Counted from the stretch's first letter, positions 1 to 9,992 are shown. The stretch is 64,000 nt of DNA from Morinoia aosen (GCA_030386875.1 CM059579.1:93692383-93756382); one strand, 5' to 3'. Notes: a model not told the origin generated them from the letters alone. Translations and numbers: made by a program.

Positions 1-486
1 GTCCTGACTACGGATGCTAGTGCGACGAGTGCCGGAGCTGTGTTCTCCCAGTGGCAGGAAGGTCAGGAGAGAGTGCTAGGGTTCGCGGGGACTAACTTCA
101 GTGAGGCTCAACGGAAGTATAGCGCGACAGAACGGGAGTTGGCAGCTATTCGTTTTGCAGTACGTCATTTTAAACCTTATTTATCTGGGCGAAGATATGT
201 AATAAGGACTGACCATCAACCTCTGCTGTATTTGCATAGAATGAAAGACGTGGATGATCGATTGATGCGTACCTTGTTAGATTTGGCCATAGGGTCTTAT
301 ACCATTGAGTATGTCCCCGGGAAGAATAATGTTGTCGCAGACTGCTTGTCTCGGGTGAACTATCCGTGGAGTATGCCTGAAGTACCCGAGGAGAGCATTA
401 GTGCCGTTGAGTATGATGTCCTAACCAATATACAGGGTGGTCCAGACTCCTTGTTTCAGGCTTTGTGTGTTGCTGGTTCGGAGTGA
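1..486 (+). pseudogene. pol: Ty3/Gypsy pol, RNase H domain (5' end outside window)
   Basis: The frame is open from base 1 and enters from outside the window, so the first GTG at 40 is not a true start. The translation opens with the RNase H signature TTDAS and continues with SATERELAAIRFAVRHFKPYL, the TDHQPLLYL block and the closing ADCLSR block, which is the usual order of a Gypsy-type RNase H (RNA strand removal during reverse transcription). After CLSR it runs into an OTU-like segment (GGPDSLF) and stops at 484-486, while the homologous continuation lies one base forward in the next frame. The reverse transcriptase must lie upstream of base 1. The frame break suggests a decayed copy, an assembly indel, or less likely a recoding site. 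Confidence 0.88.
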
Positions 487-760
487 CGCTGAGACCATTC
501 GGAAACGCTGTTGTGATGTTGTCCTGCAGAAGCCGGAAAGGTATGGCTTGGGGAATGCGGCTGCACATAGGAAGTGGGCTATCACCCGGGGGAGTCTGGG
601 GGTATTCCCGCCATGGGAGGCAGTTCAGGCGTTCTCTGATGTGTATGGACTCAAAGTCGTAGTGTGTTTCCGGCCGGGGAGTCTTGTGGAGGTGGTTCCT
701 GAAAAAGGGGCACAAGCGGTTGTCGCATTGGAATGTTTGGGTGGGGTACATTTTAACCCT
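430..760 (+). other. OTU-like domain between RNase H and integrase
   Basis: This part of the Gypsy polyprotein begins with GGPDSLFQAL, which lines up with the OTU cysteine-protease opening (G-D-G-N-C-L-F). It continues with a basic helix (IRKRCCDVVL), FPPWEAVQAFSDVYGLKVVV in the place of the OTU W-G-G/E-L-x-A-L block, and ends in GVHFNPI, matching the OTU terminal H-Y-N block. The catalytic Cys position is Ser (TCC, 448-450); the terminal His is kept (CAT, 749-751). The first motif is in frame 1 and the rest in frame 2, so the break falls inside the domain at about 470-486. OTU folds normally remove ubiquitin or act as viral/transposon proteases. With Ser in place of Cys, activity is doubtful. 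Assignment is by eye. Confidence 0.6.
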
Positions 761-2461
761 ATCAAGCTGTCTCAGGATAATGGGAAGCCATCTGTCAATG
801 TGGCTATCGCTTCGGGAACTGAAAAATGTAGTATGTTGGGAGCTAGTTTACCGACTATTGCTGCAGGTCAAGACGCTGACCCAATTTTGGTTAATGTGAA
901 GGAAAATCTACGGACAGGACAGGCTAATTTACATTTGGGAGCCTATAAAAAGTTGTTCAAGCGACTATGCTTACGGGATGGAGCAGTGTGTATAAGGAAA
1001 GGGAACCCTCGGGGAAAGCCTGTTCCGGTTCTTCCAGAAAGAGACTTGCCAGCATTAGTAAAGGAGAATCATGAACATCTAGCTCATGTGGGAAGAGATA
1101 AGCTCTTGAATGCTTTCAGGAGAAGTTATTTCGGGCTTGGCCTGGGAGTTGTGGTGCAAAAGACGGTGCGGGAATGCGTAGTTTGTCAGCAGCATAAGGG
1201 AGATGTTGTTAAGGATTTTCCGTTGCATCGGCTGGATAAGAACTTGACGCGGCCGTATGAGGTGTATGCAGTGGATCTGTTGGAACTTCCCCGGAGTAAG
1301 AGAGGTTATGTGGGAGTTTTGGTCGGCATTGATCTGTATAGCAAGTTTGGTCATGCAGTACCGATACGCTCAAAGCAGGCCAGGGCTGTAGTGGGAGCCC
1401 TGGAGCGAAGCATTTTCACGAGCCTACCAAGGACGCCGGAAACAATCAGATCAGATAATGGGCCAGAATTCACCTCACGGGCATTTCAGTCGCTGTTGAG
1501 TAGTTACGGGATCCGACATCAAACCATCGTACCTTATGCTGCCCACATGAATGGAGCTGTGGAAAGATTGAACAGGACCATTAGGGACAGGTTAGCAGCC
1601 ACCTGTGCGAAAGTTCCAGGAGATTGGGATTTGGTCCTGTCAAGGGTCATGATGCAGTACAATCGGCTAATTCATAGAGAAACTGGAAAAGCGCCTGGGG
1701 AGTTCTTTGTGTCTGAGGAGGTTACGCCAGATTTGCCCAATGTAACTGAGAAGGAGAAATTCTGGCGACCTGGAGGTTCCCGCTTCCGGCATTTTGACGT
1801 GGGCGATTACGTCTTGCGGAGGATCGTGCATTTGCCCGGGGCTGAACGCCACAAGCTCGCGCCCCGTTTCGAAGGACCCTACCAAGTGGTGCGATGTTAC
1901 CCGGATGGAGTGAGCTACCAGCTGAAGATAGAAGGGCCTCGAGCTCGGTATTTGCGGGCCCATGTAGGGCAGTTGAAGCAGTTCCATGGGGAACCGGAGG
2001 TTGGTCCGAATGTGGCCGTGCCAGCAAAGGCGCCGCCCTGGCAGGATGCGGCGCCGGCGCGGGGACGCCGGCCGCGGGAGAAGGGCCGACATCTTGTCCT
2101 CGGGATCGATTGGGAGCTCTTACGAGGAATCAGGGCAGGAACAGTGAGGACTCCTAGTGCAGAGAGGGAGGATGACGCCCCCTCTTCGGACGGGGTGCGA
2201 CCCGAGGTTTCGGACGGTACGGGGTACCACATGAAAGAGAACAGCCCTGACCACGAGATGAGTGGGCCTGGGGAGGTAAGTTACCCCGCGTCCGGTTCGA
2301 GCTCCTCAGGTATTTCGGATTTCTTACACCAATACGACGCAGCGCTGGTCCCGAGAACGTCAACGCCGGGTGAGGAAAGTAACAAGGTTAAGCCGGACCA
2401 AGTTGGTAAGAAATATCCGCTCCGGGTGAGACCCAAAGTGAGACAAAGTGTGACTGTGTGA
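437..2461 (+). CDS. pol: Ty3/Gypsy pol, integrase part
   Basis: This frame carries the rest of the OTU-like segment and then a complete integrase. The zinc-binding module shows HEHLAH near 1070-1090 and CVVC near 1180. The catalytic triad is D at 1274 (in AVDLLEL), D at 1454 (in SDNGPEF) and E at 1562 (in NGAVERLNR), an exact D-35-E spacing for the last two residues. A GPY/F-type module (LAPRFEGPYQVVR) lies near 1855-1890. The C-terminal tail of about 170 residues is acidic and Pro/Ser-rich and ends with a basic stretch. Integrase inserts the cDNA into the host chromosome. The nominal GTG start at 437 is only where the open frame begins; the protein is expected as part of the upstream polyprotein. 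Integrase itself shows no internal stop. Confidence 0.9.
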   Translation: MVQTPCFRLCVLLVRSDAETIRKRCCDVVLQKPERYGLGNAAAHRKWAITRGSLGVFPPWEAVQAFSDVYGLKVVVCFRPGSLVEVVPEKGAQAVVALECLGGVHFNPIKLSQDNGKPSVNVAIASGTEKCSMLGASLPTIAAGQDADPILVNVKENLRTGQANLHLGAYKKLFKRLCLRDGAVCIRKGNPRGKPVPVLPERDLPALVKENHEHLAHVGRDKLLNAFRRSYFGLGLGVVVQKTVRECVVCQQHKGDVVKDFPLHRLDKNLTRPYEVYAVDLLELPRSKRGYVGVLVGIDLYSKFGHAVPIRSKQARAVVGALERSIFTSLPRTPETIRSDNGPEFTSRAFQSLLSSYGIRHQTIVPYAAHMNGAVERLNRTIRDRLAATCAKVPGDWDLVLSRVMMQYNRLIHRETGKAPGEFFVSEEVTPDLPNVTEKEKFWRPGGSRFRHFDVGDYVLRRIVHLPGAERHKLAPRFEGPYQVVRCYPDGVSYQLKIEGPRARYLRAHVGQLKQFHGEPEVGPNVAVPAKAPPWQDAAPARGRRPREKGRHLVLGIDWELLRGIRAGTVRTPSAEREDDAPSSDGVRPEVSDGTGYHMKENSPDHEMSGPGEVSYPASGSSSSGISDFLHQYDAALVPRTSTPGEESNKVKPDQVGKKYPLRVRPKVRQSVTV

Positions 2462-2711
2462 GAAAATGGTTCGTTTGAGTGCCGAGTTGTTGCGTTCCGG
2501 ATCATGCTGATTTGTGTCGTATAGTGAACTGATGTGTGCTTGTTTTAATAGAAGTTTTACTTGTAAAGTGCAATAATATTTTAAGTTATGGGCAAGAAAT
2601 TGTCCTCTTTTTTTAAAAAAAATTGGTCATTACGGAAAATTTTGAATAAAGATAGTGGGTAGTAGAAGCCTTGTTCTAAATTTAGCACAGAATAAGGAAA
2701 GTCCATCGACA

Positions 2712-3572
2712 ATGATCGATGTATTAATACCCCCCTGTCCTCAGAGTCGGGTGCTGCTGCTGGTGGGAGATTCCCGCGCCAGGGATGCGACCTTGGCCGC
2801 CCCTCCCGGTTGGAGGCTCCGCCTGTGCGTGTGTCCGGGAGCTACATTGTCCCGGCTAACGGAAACTGCGCAGAACGAGCTGCGCGCTGGGGAACGGCCG
2901 GATATGCTGGTCATGGTGGGTCTCCACTGTGACCTGACGTATCTGGCCACCTACGGCGTGGCGGCAGCTCGAGGCCTCTTGAGATTGGCGGAGCCGGCCC
3001 CGCTACCTGAGATCCGTTTGGCCGTAACCTCGGCGGACCATGTGTTTCGCCAGTATTATGGGGTCCCGGTCGTGTGGTGTCTGCCGGCTACCCCCGATTT
3101 CGCCCGCTTCAACACTTTACAGGGCGTACGGGAGCGGCGGTGGTGTGAGCTCCCAGAGTTCCTCTGTCAGGAAGCGGAGTGGTCGGCCAACCGATATAGA
3201 TCAACAGTGAGGGAGCTGGAAGGGTATTTCCAGCGGCAGGGGGTCCACACCATCTTGATGGATCGCCATTTGGGGTTGCACCGGTACTTGGATAGCCAAG
3301 ACGGGGTGCACCCTCTACCAGGAGTGGGAGCTGGCGTTTGGAGGAGATCGCTGGAGGAAGCGGTGGCCCACCGTCCCGCGATTGGTCCGTCAATAGTCCG
3401 CGGCCGAGTATTGTCTCTGGCGGAACGTTTCCGTCGCAGAGAGCGGCGCAGGCGGCAGAGCCGGTCGCGACGGATGAGGGCCACGCTGCGGGCGGTCGAT
3501 CTCAGTACCGCGGACCGATGGCCGGGCTACCCCTTCTTGCGGCAGTCGACGTACGGAGGGCGTCGCCAGTAG
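2712..3572 (+). CDS. SGNH/GDSL-hydrolase-like protein, third ORF of the Gypsy element
   Basis: A 286-residue ORF from ATG 2712, 250 bases after pol. The frame is open a little further upstream (GTG 2655). It shows the SGNH pattern: LLLVGDSRARD with the candidate nucleophile Ser21, a VGLHCD block at residues 69-74 in the place of G-x-N-D, and DGVHP at residues 197-201, matching the D-x-x-H block (Asp197, His200). The Asn of block III is not obvious. The C-terminal 60 residues are strongly Arg-rich, as in nucleic-acid-binding tails. SGNH proteins are esterases/lipases or acyl hydrolases. Here the ORF sits where env would be in a Gypsy element, so it could be an acquired accessory protein. GC content is high like the pol tail, consistent with belonging to the same element. 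Function in the element is unknown. Confidence 0.65.
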   Translation: MIDVLIPPCPQSRVLLLVGDSRARDATLAAPPGWRLRLCVCPGATLSRLTETAQNELRAGERPDMLVMVGLHCDLTYLATYGVAAARGLLRLAEPAPLPEIRLAVTSADHVFRQYYGVPVVWCLPATPDFARFNTLQGVRERRWCELPEFLCQEAEWSANRYRSTVRELEGYFQRQGVHTILMDRHLGLHRYLDSQDGVHPLPGVGAGVWRRSLEEAVAHRPAIGPSIVRGRVLSLAERFRRRERRRRQSRSRRMRATLRAVDLSTADRWPGYPFLRQSTYGGRRQ

Positions 3573-3629
3573 TCTGGCAATTTTGTTTATTTTGTTGGGG
3601 TTTCCCGTTGGGAGCCCCGAGTAGCTATT

Positions 3630-4075
3630 TAAGGGGGGAGGGGTATAGTAGTGTGCTACTATTGTGAAGTTTATTGGTAGTTGCGTTTTTGTATCCTCTG
3701 GAAAGTAACATCCACGCGCGACCTGTTACGCGTAATAGCGAGAGCATGTGGAGGGTTGCCGAGGATAGGTTAGGAGAGTTAGTTTTTGGAGCCTGTAGAG
3801 GTCGGCTTGGCTATCTTTGTACTCCTCCGTGTATACTTTCGTCGGTGACTACGTTGTGCGTGATATGGTGGGTCTGAGCAAGGACAAGTTAATAAAGGCT
3901 AACGTCCTGTGCTAGAAGACTCCGCCATAAGATAGTCGCCGATGTGTAAAGCAGGATTGTATAGTTTCATGTAGCATAGTCATGCCGACCGGTTTTATCG
4001 TAAGTGGTATGTTTTAAAGTGTAATATCCTGAATGTGGATACCAATAAACGTAAGTTTCGCATTTTGTTGTTTTC
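3630..4075 (+). repeat. Possible polypurine tract and 3' LTR of the Gypsy element
   Basis: A G-rich purine tract (AAGGGGGGAGGGG, about 3631-3644) follows the SGNH-like ORF, as a plus-strand primer site would, and the next bases contain TGTG, a possible LTR start. AATAAA signals occur at about 3891 and 4044. The 5' LTR is outside the window, so neither end can be proven. Confidence 0.3.
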
Positions 4076-5496
4076 CATGAAGGCCGGCTTGAGAATAGCG
4101 CCACAAGTTAGGGTCTGAAAATTACCAGGAGCTGGTGCCGGTTGTCAGGGGAAGTTCGGTCGTAATTTGGGCTCAGAGGTGTTTTGGTAGAACTATTGGT
4201 CGGCGACTGTACCTGTTATATCCTCCTTCTTTCCTTCAGGATCCAGGTTTATCGTTTTCAAATTTTCCGTCTTTTCAAGTCTAATCTTCAAATCAAAGGA
4301 GTTATTTTCCGAAAGAAAATACGTTTCTTTCAATGCGGCCACATCGTTTTACTTGTTATTAAGAAGGATGTACACAAGATATGACAAGAGATTGATGAAA
4401 CTAGCAAATTCAGGAATAACAATTGTTACAATAGTCTTACGTAACTCTGAGTATGCAGCGATGACGAGGTACTACAATAAGGTCTCGGATTTGACGTTGA
4501 ATTTACATGAAGTTAACACAATATCAGAGTCTAACACGGTGTGCCAGCCGTATGCAAACAAGTTAAATGAAGCGGCACCAAGAGACCTTTCAGTGACGGG
4601 GTCTCGCAGTCTAATGATGATACCCTTAACCCTCGTCGTACCCTTTAAGTACTCTCGCGCTGTGACCGTTACATCTGGAGCGTGCAGCAAATGCCGCAGC
4701 TGAACGCTGTTGTTATTGCTATATCCCAGACTCTGCTGCACTCTCGGGTAGCGCGAGCCATCGAGATCGCGCCGCTCGTTGCCATCCGCCCGTTGCCATG
4801 CCGTTGCCATACCCGTTGCCACGCCGCCTCTGAGAGCGCAGGCGTCGCCTTCTTTTTGTAACTGCCGAGCCGTTGCTGCGCTGGCACGCCAGAATGTTAT
4901 GCTGAACCCGCGATTTCCTCCTGATAGTAGGCCAGATGTCGCTCTCACACTCCACCGTCCTTACTCCTTTTTATGGTAGAATTTAACGGTTCGTACTAGG
5001 GACATAACAACCGAAGCCTGGGACGTTCCTGGAGTTGTTGGCTGAGTCGAGCCTTGGAGGCTTGGATGCTCCCGAGATAAGTCAGTAAGGTCAGACTGAA
5101 CTTTGAGTGCATTGAAAATAAGATAGCAGCGCTACGACCCGTGTCTTACGTTGGCTAGGCTGGTGAAGTGGGGGTCGCGCAGCCCGGGGTATAATAGAAA
5201 ATTCCGCGACCCCGACTGCCAGAACTACCACAGTGGTATGTGGTAAAAGGAGGCCAAAACTAATCTATAACCAATCAAGCAACGTACGCACGAATAATAA
5301 TAATAATAATAATAATGAGGGGTGTTGATACAATCAACATTAAAGCACGGACACGGGTCCTTTACTGCACGCACGAATCATTCACCACGAATTCATTTTG
5401 CTGTGAGGATATCGTTTACTTCACATGTGCATGTGTAGCGCTTGTGGAATTAATTGATAATTTACCGCACAGGGATCAGTTTCCTGCTTAATTAGT
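4076..5496. other. Non-coding stretch with short repeats
   Basis: No convincing coding sequence. A short run of CCGTTGCCAT-like repeats lies at about 4778-4825, and an (ATA)n microsatellite at 5293-5316. The last bases, TTTCCTGCTTAATTAG, look like a 3' splice site for the dystrophin-like exon that follows. Confidence 0.5.
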
Positions 5497-6595
5497 CTCA
5501 AGACAAAATAACGAAATGGAGGAGATCCAAGAATATCTGGCATCAATTGATTCAGATGTCCTCCAAGAAGCCTACAGGCTCTATAAACGGATGTCCATCA
5601 TCGATGCGCGCCTGAAGGTGATGCCGGAGCAGCTGCGACTGCGAGAGACACAATCTCCAGGCAGTCTGGAGACGGGGAGGCGTCCGAAGCTGCCACTCAA
5701 GTTCTGCAGAAAACCGTCACGCTTGATGCGGTCACCACGGTGGCAGAAGGAGGCGCGATCGCCCCGCCGTCTCCTCTCCTTCGCTCCTCTAAACCCCCCG
5801 TGGGCGCCTCACCCTCATACATCATCGCCTCTCTTGATAAGAGCATCCTACAGATCCGCGATTGGTTGACGGTGGTGGAGCAGATGTGTCGTCAGCAAAC
5901 TGTAATCGTGGGAGACCTCAGCGATATCAGGACCATGACGGAGAAGCAGCGCCACGTGCTGCGCGAATTAGAAGGCAAGAAGCCGCAGCTGGACGACCTG
6001 GTCTCTTCAGCCGACAGCCTCAGGGACGACGCAGCCAAGCTCGGCTCCAAACCGCAGCAGTCCGTGGCGAAGTTACGAGAGCACTGGGACGAGACAAACA
6101 GCGCCGTGCTGGCTCGCAAGACGCAGCTGGACGCGATGCTCGCAGACTCGCACAAGCTGGAGACGAAACGCGCGGAGGTGGAGGCTTGGCTGGGCAGGAT
6201 GGAGCACAGACTCGAGCGCTCCCAAGCCTTGGGGCACACACCGGACATGATCGACCAGCAGATCAGGGAGCAGAAGGGCCAGCAAGCGGAGCTGCAGCAA
6301 TACAAGCACCAGATGGAGCTGCTGTACCAGCAAACCCAGCGCCTGGTCACGTCATATACCAGCAAGACGACACCAGGCTCCTGCGCCGGCGCGGTGAGGC
6401 CCTCAACGCTCGCTTCAACAACCTTCAAAGCAATATCGCGATGCGCGGGAAGGCACTCCACAGCGCCATGAACTCGAGCAGCAACTTCGACAAAGCTCTC
6501 GAAAAGTTCTTCTGTTGGCTTAACGAAGCTGCTCAACAGCTTCCGTAGACCTGGACTCCGCCTCCGAAAAGGCCGCCTCTTCTTCAGGGTCGCTA
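5497..6595 (+). pseudogene. Dys: Dystrophin spectrin-repeat exon(s), frame-slipped
   Basis: The translation closely resembles the rod region of arthropod dystrophin, the actin-to-dystroglycan linker under the muscle membrane. Blocks in order are MEEIQEYLASIDSDVLQEAY, SILQIRDWLTVVEQMCRQQT, KLREHWDETNSAV, RKTQLDAMLADSHKL, VEAWLGRMEHRLERS and QYKHQMELLYQQTQRL, then QQDDTRLLRRRGEALNARFN and FDKALEKFFCWLNEAAQQL. These are heptad-patterned spectrin repeats with the conserved Trp. A polypyrimidine-AG acceptor ends at 5496. The frame moves 2 to 1 at about 5645, 1 to 3 at about 6352 and 3 to 2 at about 6546, each time as if one base were missing. Either this is a real exon with sequencing or assembly deletions, or a recent pseudogene. 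No clear donor was found; the last frame runs to a stop beyond 6600. Confidence 0.82.
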
Positions 6596-6792
6596 AGTCA
6601 ACGACGGGACCTGGGACGTCACGTCACTCATATCTAGGCGGGTTTGGGGAAGCTGGCCTACGCGGCAGGCGTAGTGTCGCGGCCGGTGGCTCCACACAAC
6701 CGTGGTGCAGGAGCTGATGCTGGACGCTCTTAACCTCGCAGCGGTTCCACGTCGGCCCGATATTATATTCAGCAGTAAAAATTTTCCCAAGG

Positions 6793-7100
6793 ATGCTTGA
6801 TAGCCGAGGTTGGCAACAACGCAAGCACGCTGAACAGTGCAAATCCATTTGGCGCGCAGTGTGTAATATGAATTAGGCAGCACGTGATGCTTGATAGCCG
6901 AGGTTGGCAACAACGCAAGCACGCTGAACAGTGCAAATCCATTTGTCGCGCATTGTGTAATATGAATTAGGCAGCACGTGATGCTTGATAGCCGAGGTTG
7001 GCAACAACGCAAGCACGCTGAACAGTGCAAATCCATTTGTCGCGCAGTGTGTAATATGAATTAGGCAGCACGTGGTGTTTAATAGCCGAGGTTCTAACCA
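6793..7100. repeat. 94-bp tandem repeat, 3.3 copies
   Basis: Units begin at 6793, 6887, 6981 and 7075, exactly 94 bases apart. Each starts ATGCTTGATAGCCGAGG and ends with GAATTAGGCAGCACGTG. The first three units are nearly identical and the fourth breaks off after about 20 bases. Confidence 0.93.
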
Positions 7101-8537
7101 TGTTTGACGTAACCATGCATTTATGTGTGTACTAACTAGAAGATCCATTTCGTGTGTCTAAATTGTTAAAGTGCCATGTCGCAAATCATTAGCATCTTGC
7201 CTGAGGGCTCTGGTGCGAATATGAGTGTTGTGATATGTATATTTCCCTGTGTCATCTCAATGTGTGCAGTTGAAAAATAAAAAAAAATAAATAAAGAAAT
7301 TAAAAAAAATAAAGACTCACTTCTTATCGGAATATTAGTCATGTAAGATCACCAAGTCAAATCTTGTCTCCAACATGACTGTTTCCAATAATGAAATTTG
7401 CCATGGGTAATATGTAATTCGCCTTCAGTCTGCTGTTAAATCTTTTATCGAATGTACTGTTAAATATAGTCCACATAACCTATGTTGTAAAATGAAATAT
7501 CTGATATCGATTGAATTATCTCACTGATCAGTCTAATGTGAAACTAGGTTAAGTGATTTAGGTGAAACATTAATGTACACCTTAGAATAATGTTGATGGT
7601 AGGATGCCCCAGAAGTCGCTGAACTTATTCGGGCCCACAGGTTGCTATATTCAAACTTGTCCATTGTACTAGACTTAAGAAACATTTTACCCCTGTATCT
7701 CCTGTGGTAAATAAATTGTTTAAAAACGTAACAAAAACATTATGTAACTATTTAGGTAATCTTTACGTATAATAAATATAAATAACATCGCTACATATTA
7801 TTAGCAGGTTATTTATCGCTCAAACTAATTTAATTTCTTCATTATTATATGGCTTCGACTAGTATGAGAATCTGATATTGAATGGTTTAATAAGACAATG
7901 AACCCTTTCCGAAAATTTTTAACATACGGCACCAATGTTATGTCACATTCAGCACCTTAGTCTAATCTAAATGCGCCTTAGCCTTTATATATGAATTGCA
8001 AATATGTACATGAATGCGCATTCACGTGTATGTATATTGAATGAAATAAAAAAAAAGTGTTGTCAATGTAACCGCAATTCACGATTTCGGCTTTCACTAT
8101 CCTTACTACGCCCAGAAACGTTTATTTACAATCCAAACGAGTGTCACAGTAAAGCCTGGATACGCAGCCAATTAAAAACTTTGGCCGTGATGACGTGGCG
8201 GCCAGTCGTGACTGCTGGCTGCTGATTGGTTAGCGTGCGTGCGGCGTATGTTTGTCTAGAGCGGGCTTGGGGTCCACCGTAGTTTTGCAGTTCTTATGTA
8301 AATGTTATGTGGGCTTCCTTTCTTCCTTTACCCAACGGGAAAATACATCATGTCTGTAATGCGGAGTATTTTGAACCGACAACTTTCTGCACAAGAAGAC
8401 GAGCACTCTTAGGCCATTAGATTGCTGTGAGTAACCTTCCTACTTTGCTAATTAGTTATTGTAAATTATGGATTTACACGGAGATTGAACTTTTTGTAAC
8501 ATTCCCGTTTTGCTTGGTAGTTACTGCGTATTTGCAG
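7101..8537. other. Non-coding stretch with a dispersed repeat
   Basis: No gene seen. Bases 7450-7735 form a dispersed repeat that recurs in the same orientation at about 47780-48010, inside the TTAA-flanked element (shared blocks include GTCGCTGAACTTATTCGG). At 8413-8435 the sequence GCCATTAGATTGC followed by TGTGAGTAAC matches the 3' end and splice donor of the kinesin exon at 45128-45282, a remnant of the preceding kinesin exon. Confidence 0.55.
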
Positions 8538-8677
8538 GGAGCCTCAACCTGGTTGACCTGGCTGGGTCGGAGCGCCTGAAGGAGTCCGGGTTGCCGAATG
8601 CGCGTCTTACAGAGACTCAAAATATAAACAAAAGCCTTAGCAACCTCGGCATCGTCATCACGGCGCTCGGCAAGAAG
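8538..8677 (+). pseudogene. Kinesin-14 (Ncd/KIFC1-type) exon, switch II region
   Basis: An exon with clean splice signals: acceptor TATTTGCAG ending at 8537 and donor AAG/GTGGGG at 8678. It encodes [17 protein letters not shown] and [14 protein letters not shown], the switch II and alpha-4 region of a kinesin motor (ATP-driven microtubule motor). The wording matches the minus-end-directed C-terminal-motor class. This exon alone is intact, but the next exon carries a stop and a frameshift, so the locus is probably dead. Confidence 0.88.
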
Positions 8678-9792
8678 GTGGGGTGGTCTCTAGGGCTGCT
8701 GTATGTTACGATGCCTTTGCTGAAATTTGTACTTGTATATTAAAATATGCATCGTATAATGTGATACTGGTTTTGAGAGTACGAGTTCCGGAGCGGAGGT
8801 TTGCGGGTCTTGCCGGATGCCTTATCGCGTTCAGGTCAGATGTCTCTATGGGACCTCCGCCGGAAGCTGTCCCTTGGGGGCGCATCGCATTGGTATGCAC
8901 CGGAAGAGCATTGTTTAACTTCCGAGCGCTATAGCTTATAAGCAGTATCGGTGTATGGATTATTCAGTACAAGAATAGGAACCTTACTGAGAGTTTCCTT
9001 TTCCTACTCCACGAAGTTAAGGCTTGATACGTTAGTTCAAGCTACCTTACACTAAACCTCGTGTCGCGATGAAAAACCTAAGATAATACAGTACTCTAGT
9101 CTTATTTTTATCTCCTTCCTATTTTGGTTATTTCTTTTCTTCCTATGTTAGTTTCAATCTCTTCTTCCACTCCTCGTTTCTTCCTCACCTTCCTATTCAT
9201 GTCCCTAACTATTCTTCCTACTTTTGTTTCTAACTTTTCTTCCTATTTTAGTTTTTTTTCCTATTTTAGTTTCTTTTTATTCTTCCTATTGTGGTTTTCA
9301 TATCCCTTCCTGTTTTGGTTACTATCTTTTCTTCCTATTCAGGTTTGTATCTTTTTTTTCCTATTTTAATTTTCTCTTTTTCCCCTATTTATGTTTCTAC
9401 ATGTCCATATAGCCTCCCATGTGCATTTGACCCATTTATGCTTCCCGTTCCCATTACGGGTCGTGTTACCGTGGGGTATTTTTCCGCTCCTCGTCATGCA
9501 CCGAGACTGAGTTTGTCATGAGGGTCTAAATGGCAGAGCAATTATACCTTTCGACAAAGGAACGCGACCCGCGTGTACTTTATTTTTCTCTGCTACAGAA
9601 AGCAAGCAGTTTGCGCGCTCAACATTTTCATCGTTCTCAAATGGGAAAAATTGAATATTAATCAAAATTATTCACTTGAGGCTGATTATTAGTTGGAGAT
9701 ATTTTGGTGACGCATGAAGAATTCAATGTTAAATATTTCATTTGAGGCTGTGTCAATTGATTCGTTTTGGGGACGCACTCATCGCATTGCAG
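8678..9792 (+). other. Kinesin intron with pyrimidine-rich repeat
   Basis: The interval between two kinesin exons. Bases 9100-9410 are a degenerate pyrimidine-rich repeat built on TTCTTCCTATTTTGGTTTC. The region after about 9590 (GAAAGCAAGCAGTTTGCGCG) reappears at about 10395 and 45870, showing that exon plus intron was copied together. Confidence 0.6.
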
Positions 9793-9992
9793 CAACATCA
9801 CGTGCCTTACCGCAACTCGTAGTTGACGCACATGCTTCAACAGTCACTGGGAGGCAACTCTGAGACCCTGATGCTGGTTAACTTAACGTAAGTCCCCTCG
9901 ACGCCTGCATAAATGAGACCTTCAACTCCCTGCGCTTCACCTCGATGGTCAACGCCTGCCATGTCGGCACCGCCAGGAAAATCAGGAAATAA
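9793..9992 (+). pseudogene. Kinesin-14 terminal exon with nonsense and frameshift
   Basis: Acceptor ATTGCAG ends at 9792. The exon encodes HVPYRNS, then TAG (9820-9822) where kinesins have Lys, then LTHMLQQSLGGNSETLM. Next, a 5-base tandem duplication (TTAAC twice, near 9877-9886) shifts the frame before SPLDACINETFNSLRF and the C-terminal SMVNACHVGTARKIRK and a TAA at 9990. These are the closing helices of a kinesin motor that ends at the C-terminus, as in Ncd/KIFC1. Two independent lesions make this a pseudogene. Confidence 0.85.

Noticed and set aside
1667..2505. Several antisense frames over the integrase tail
   Set aside because: Shadows of the GC-rich pol frame.
4472..4948. 158-residue minus-strand frame
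   Set aside because: No recognisable motif; crosses a simple GTTGCC repeat.
5892..6536. 214-residue minus-strand frame
   Set aside because: Antisense shadow of the dystrophin repeats, rich in Ser/Cys with no domain.
9124..9521. Phe/Ser-rich plus-strand frames
   Set aside because: Translation of a pyrimidine-rich intronic repeat.
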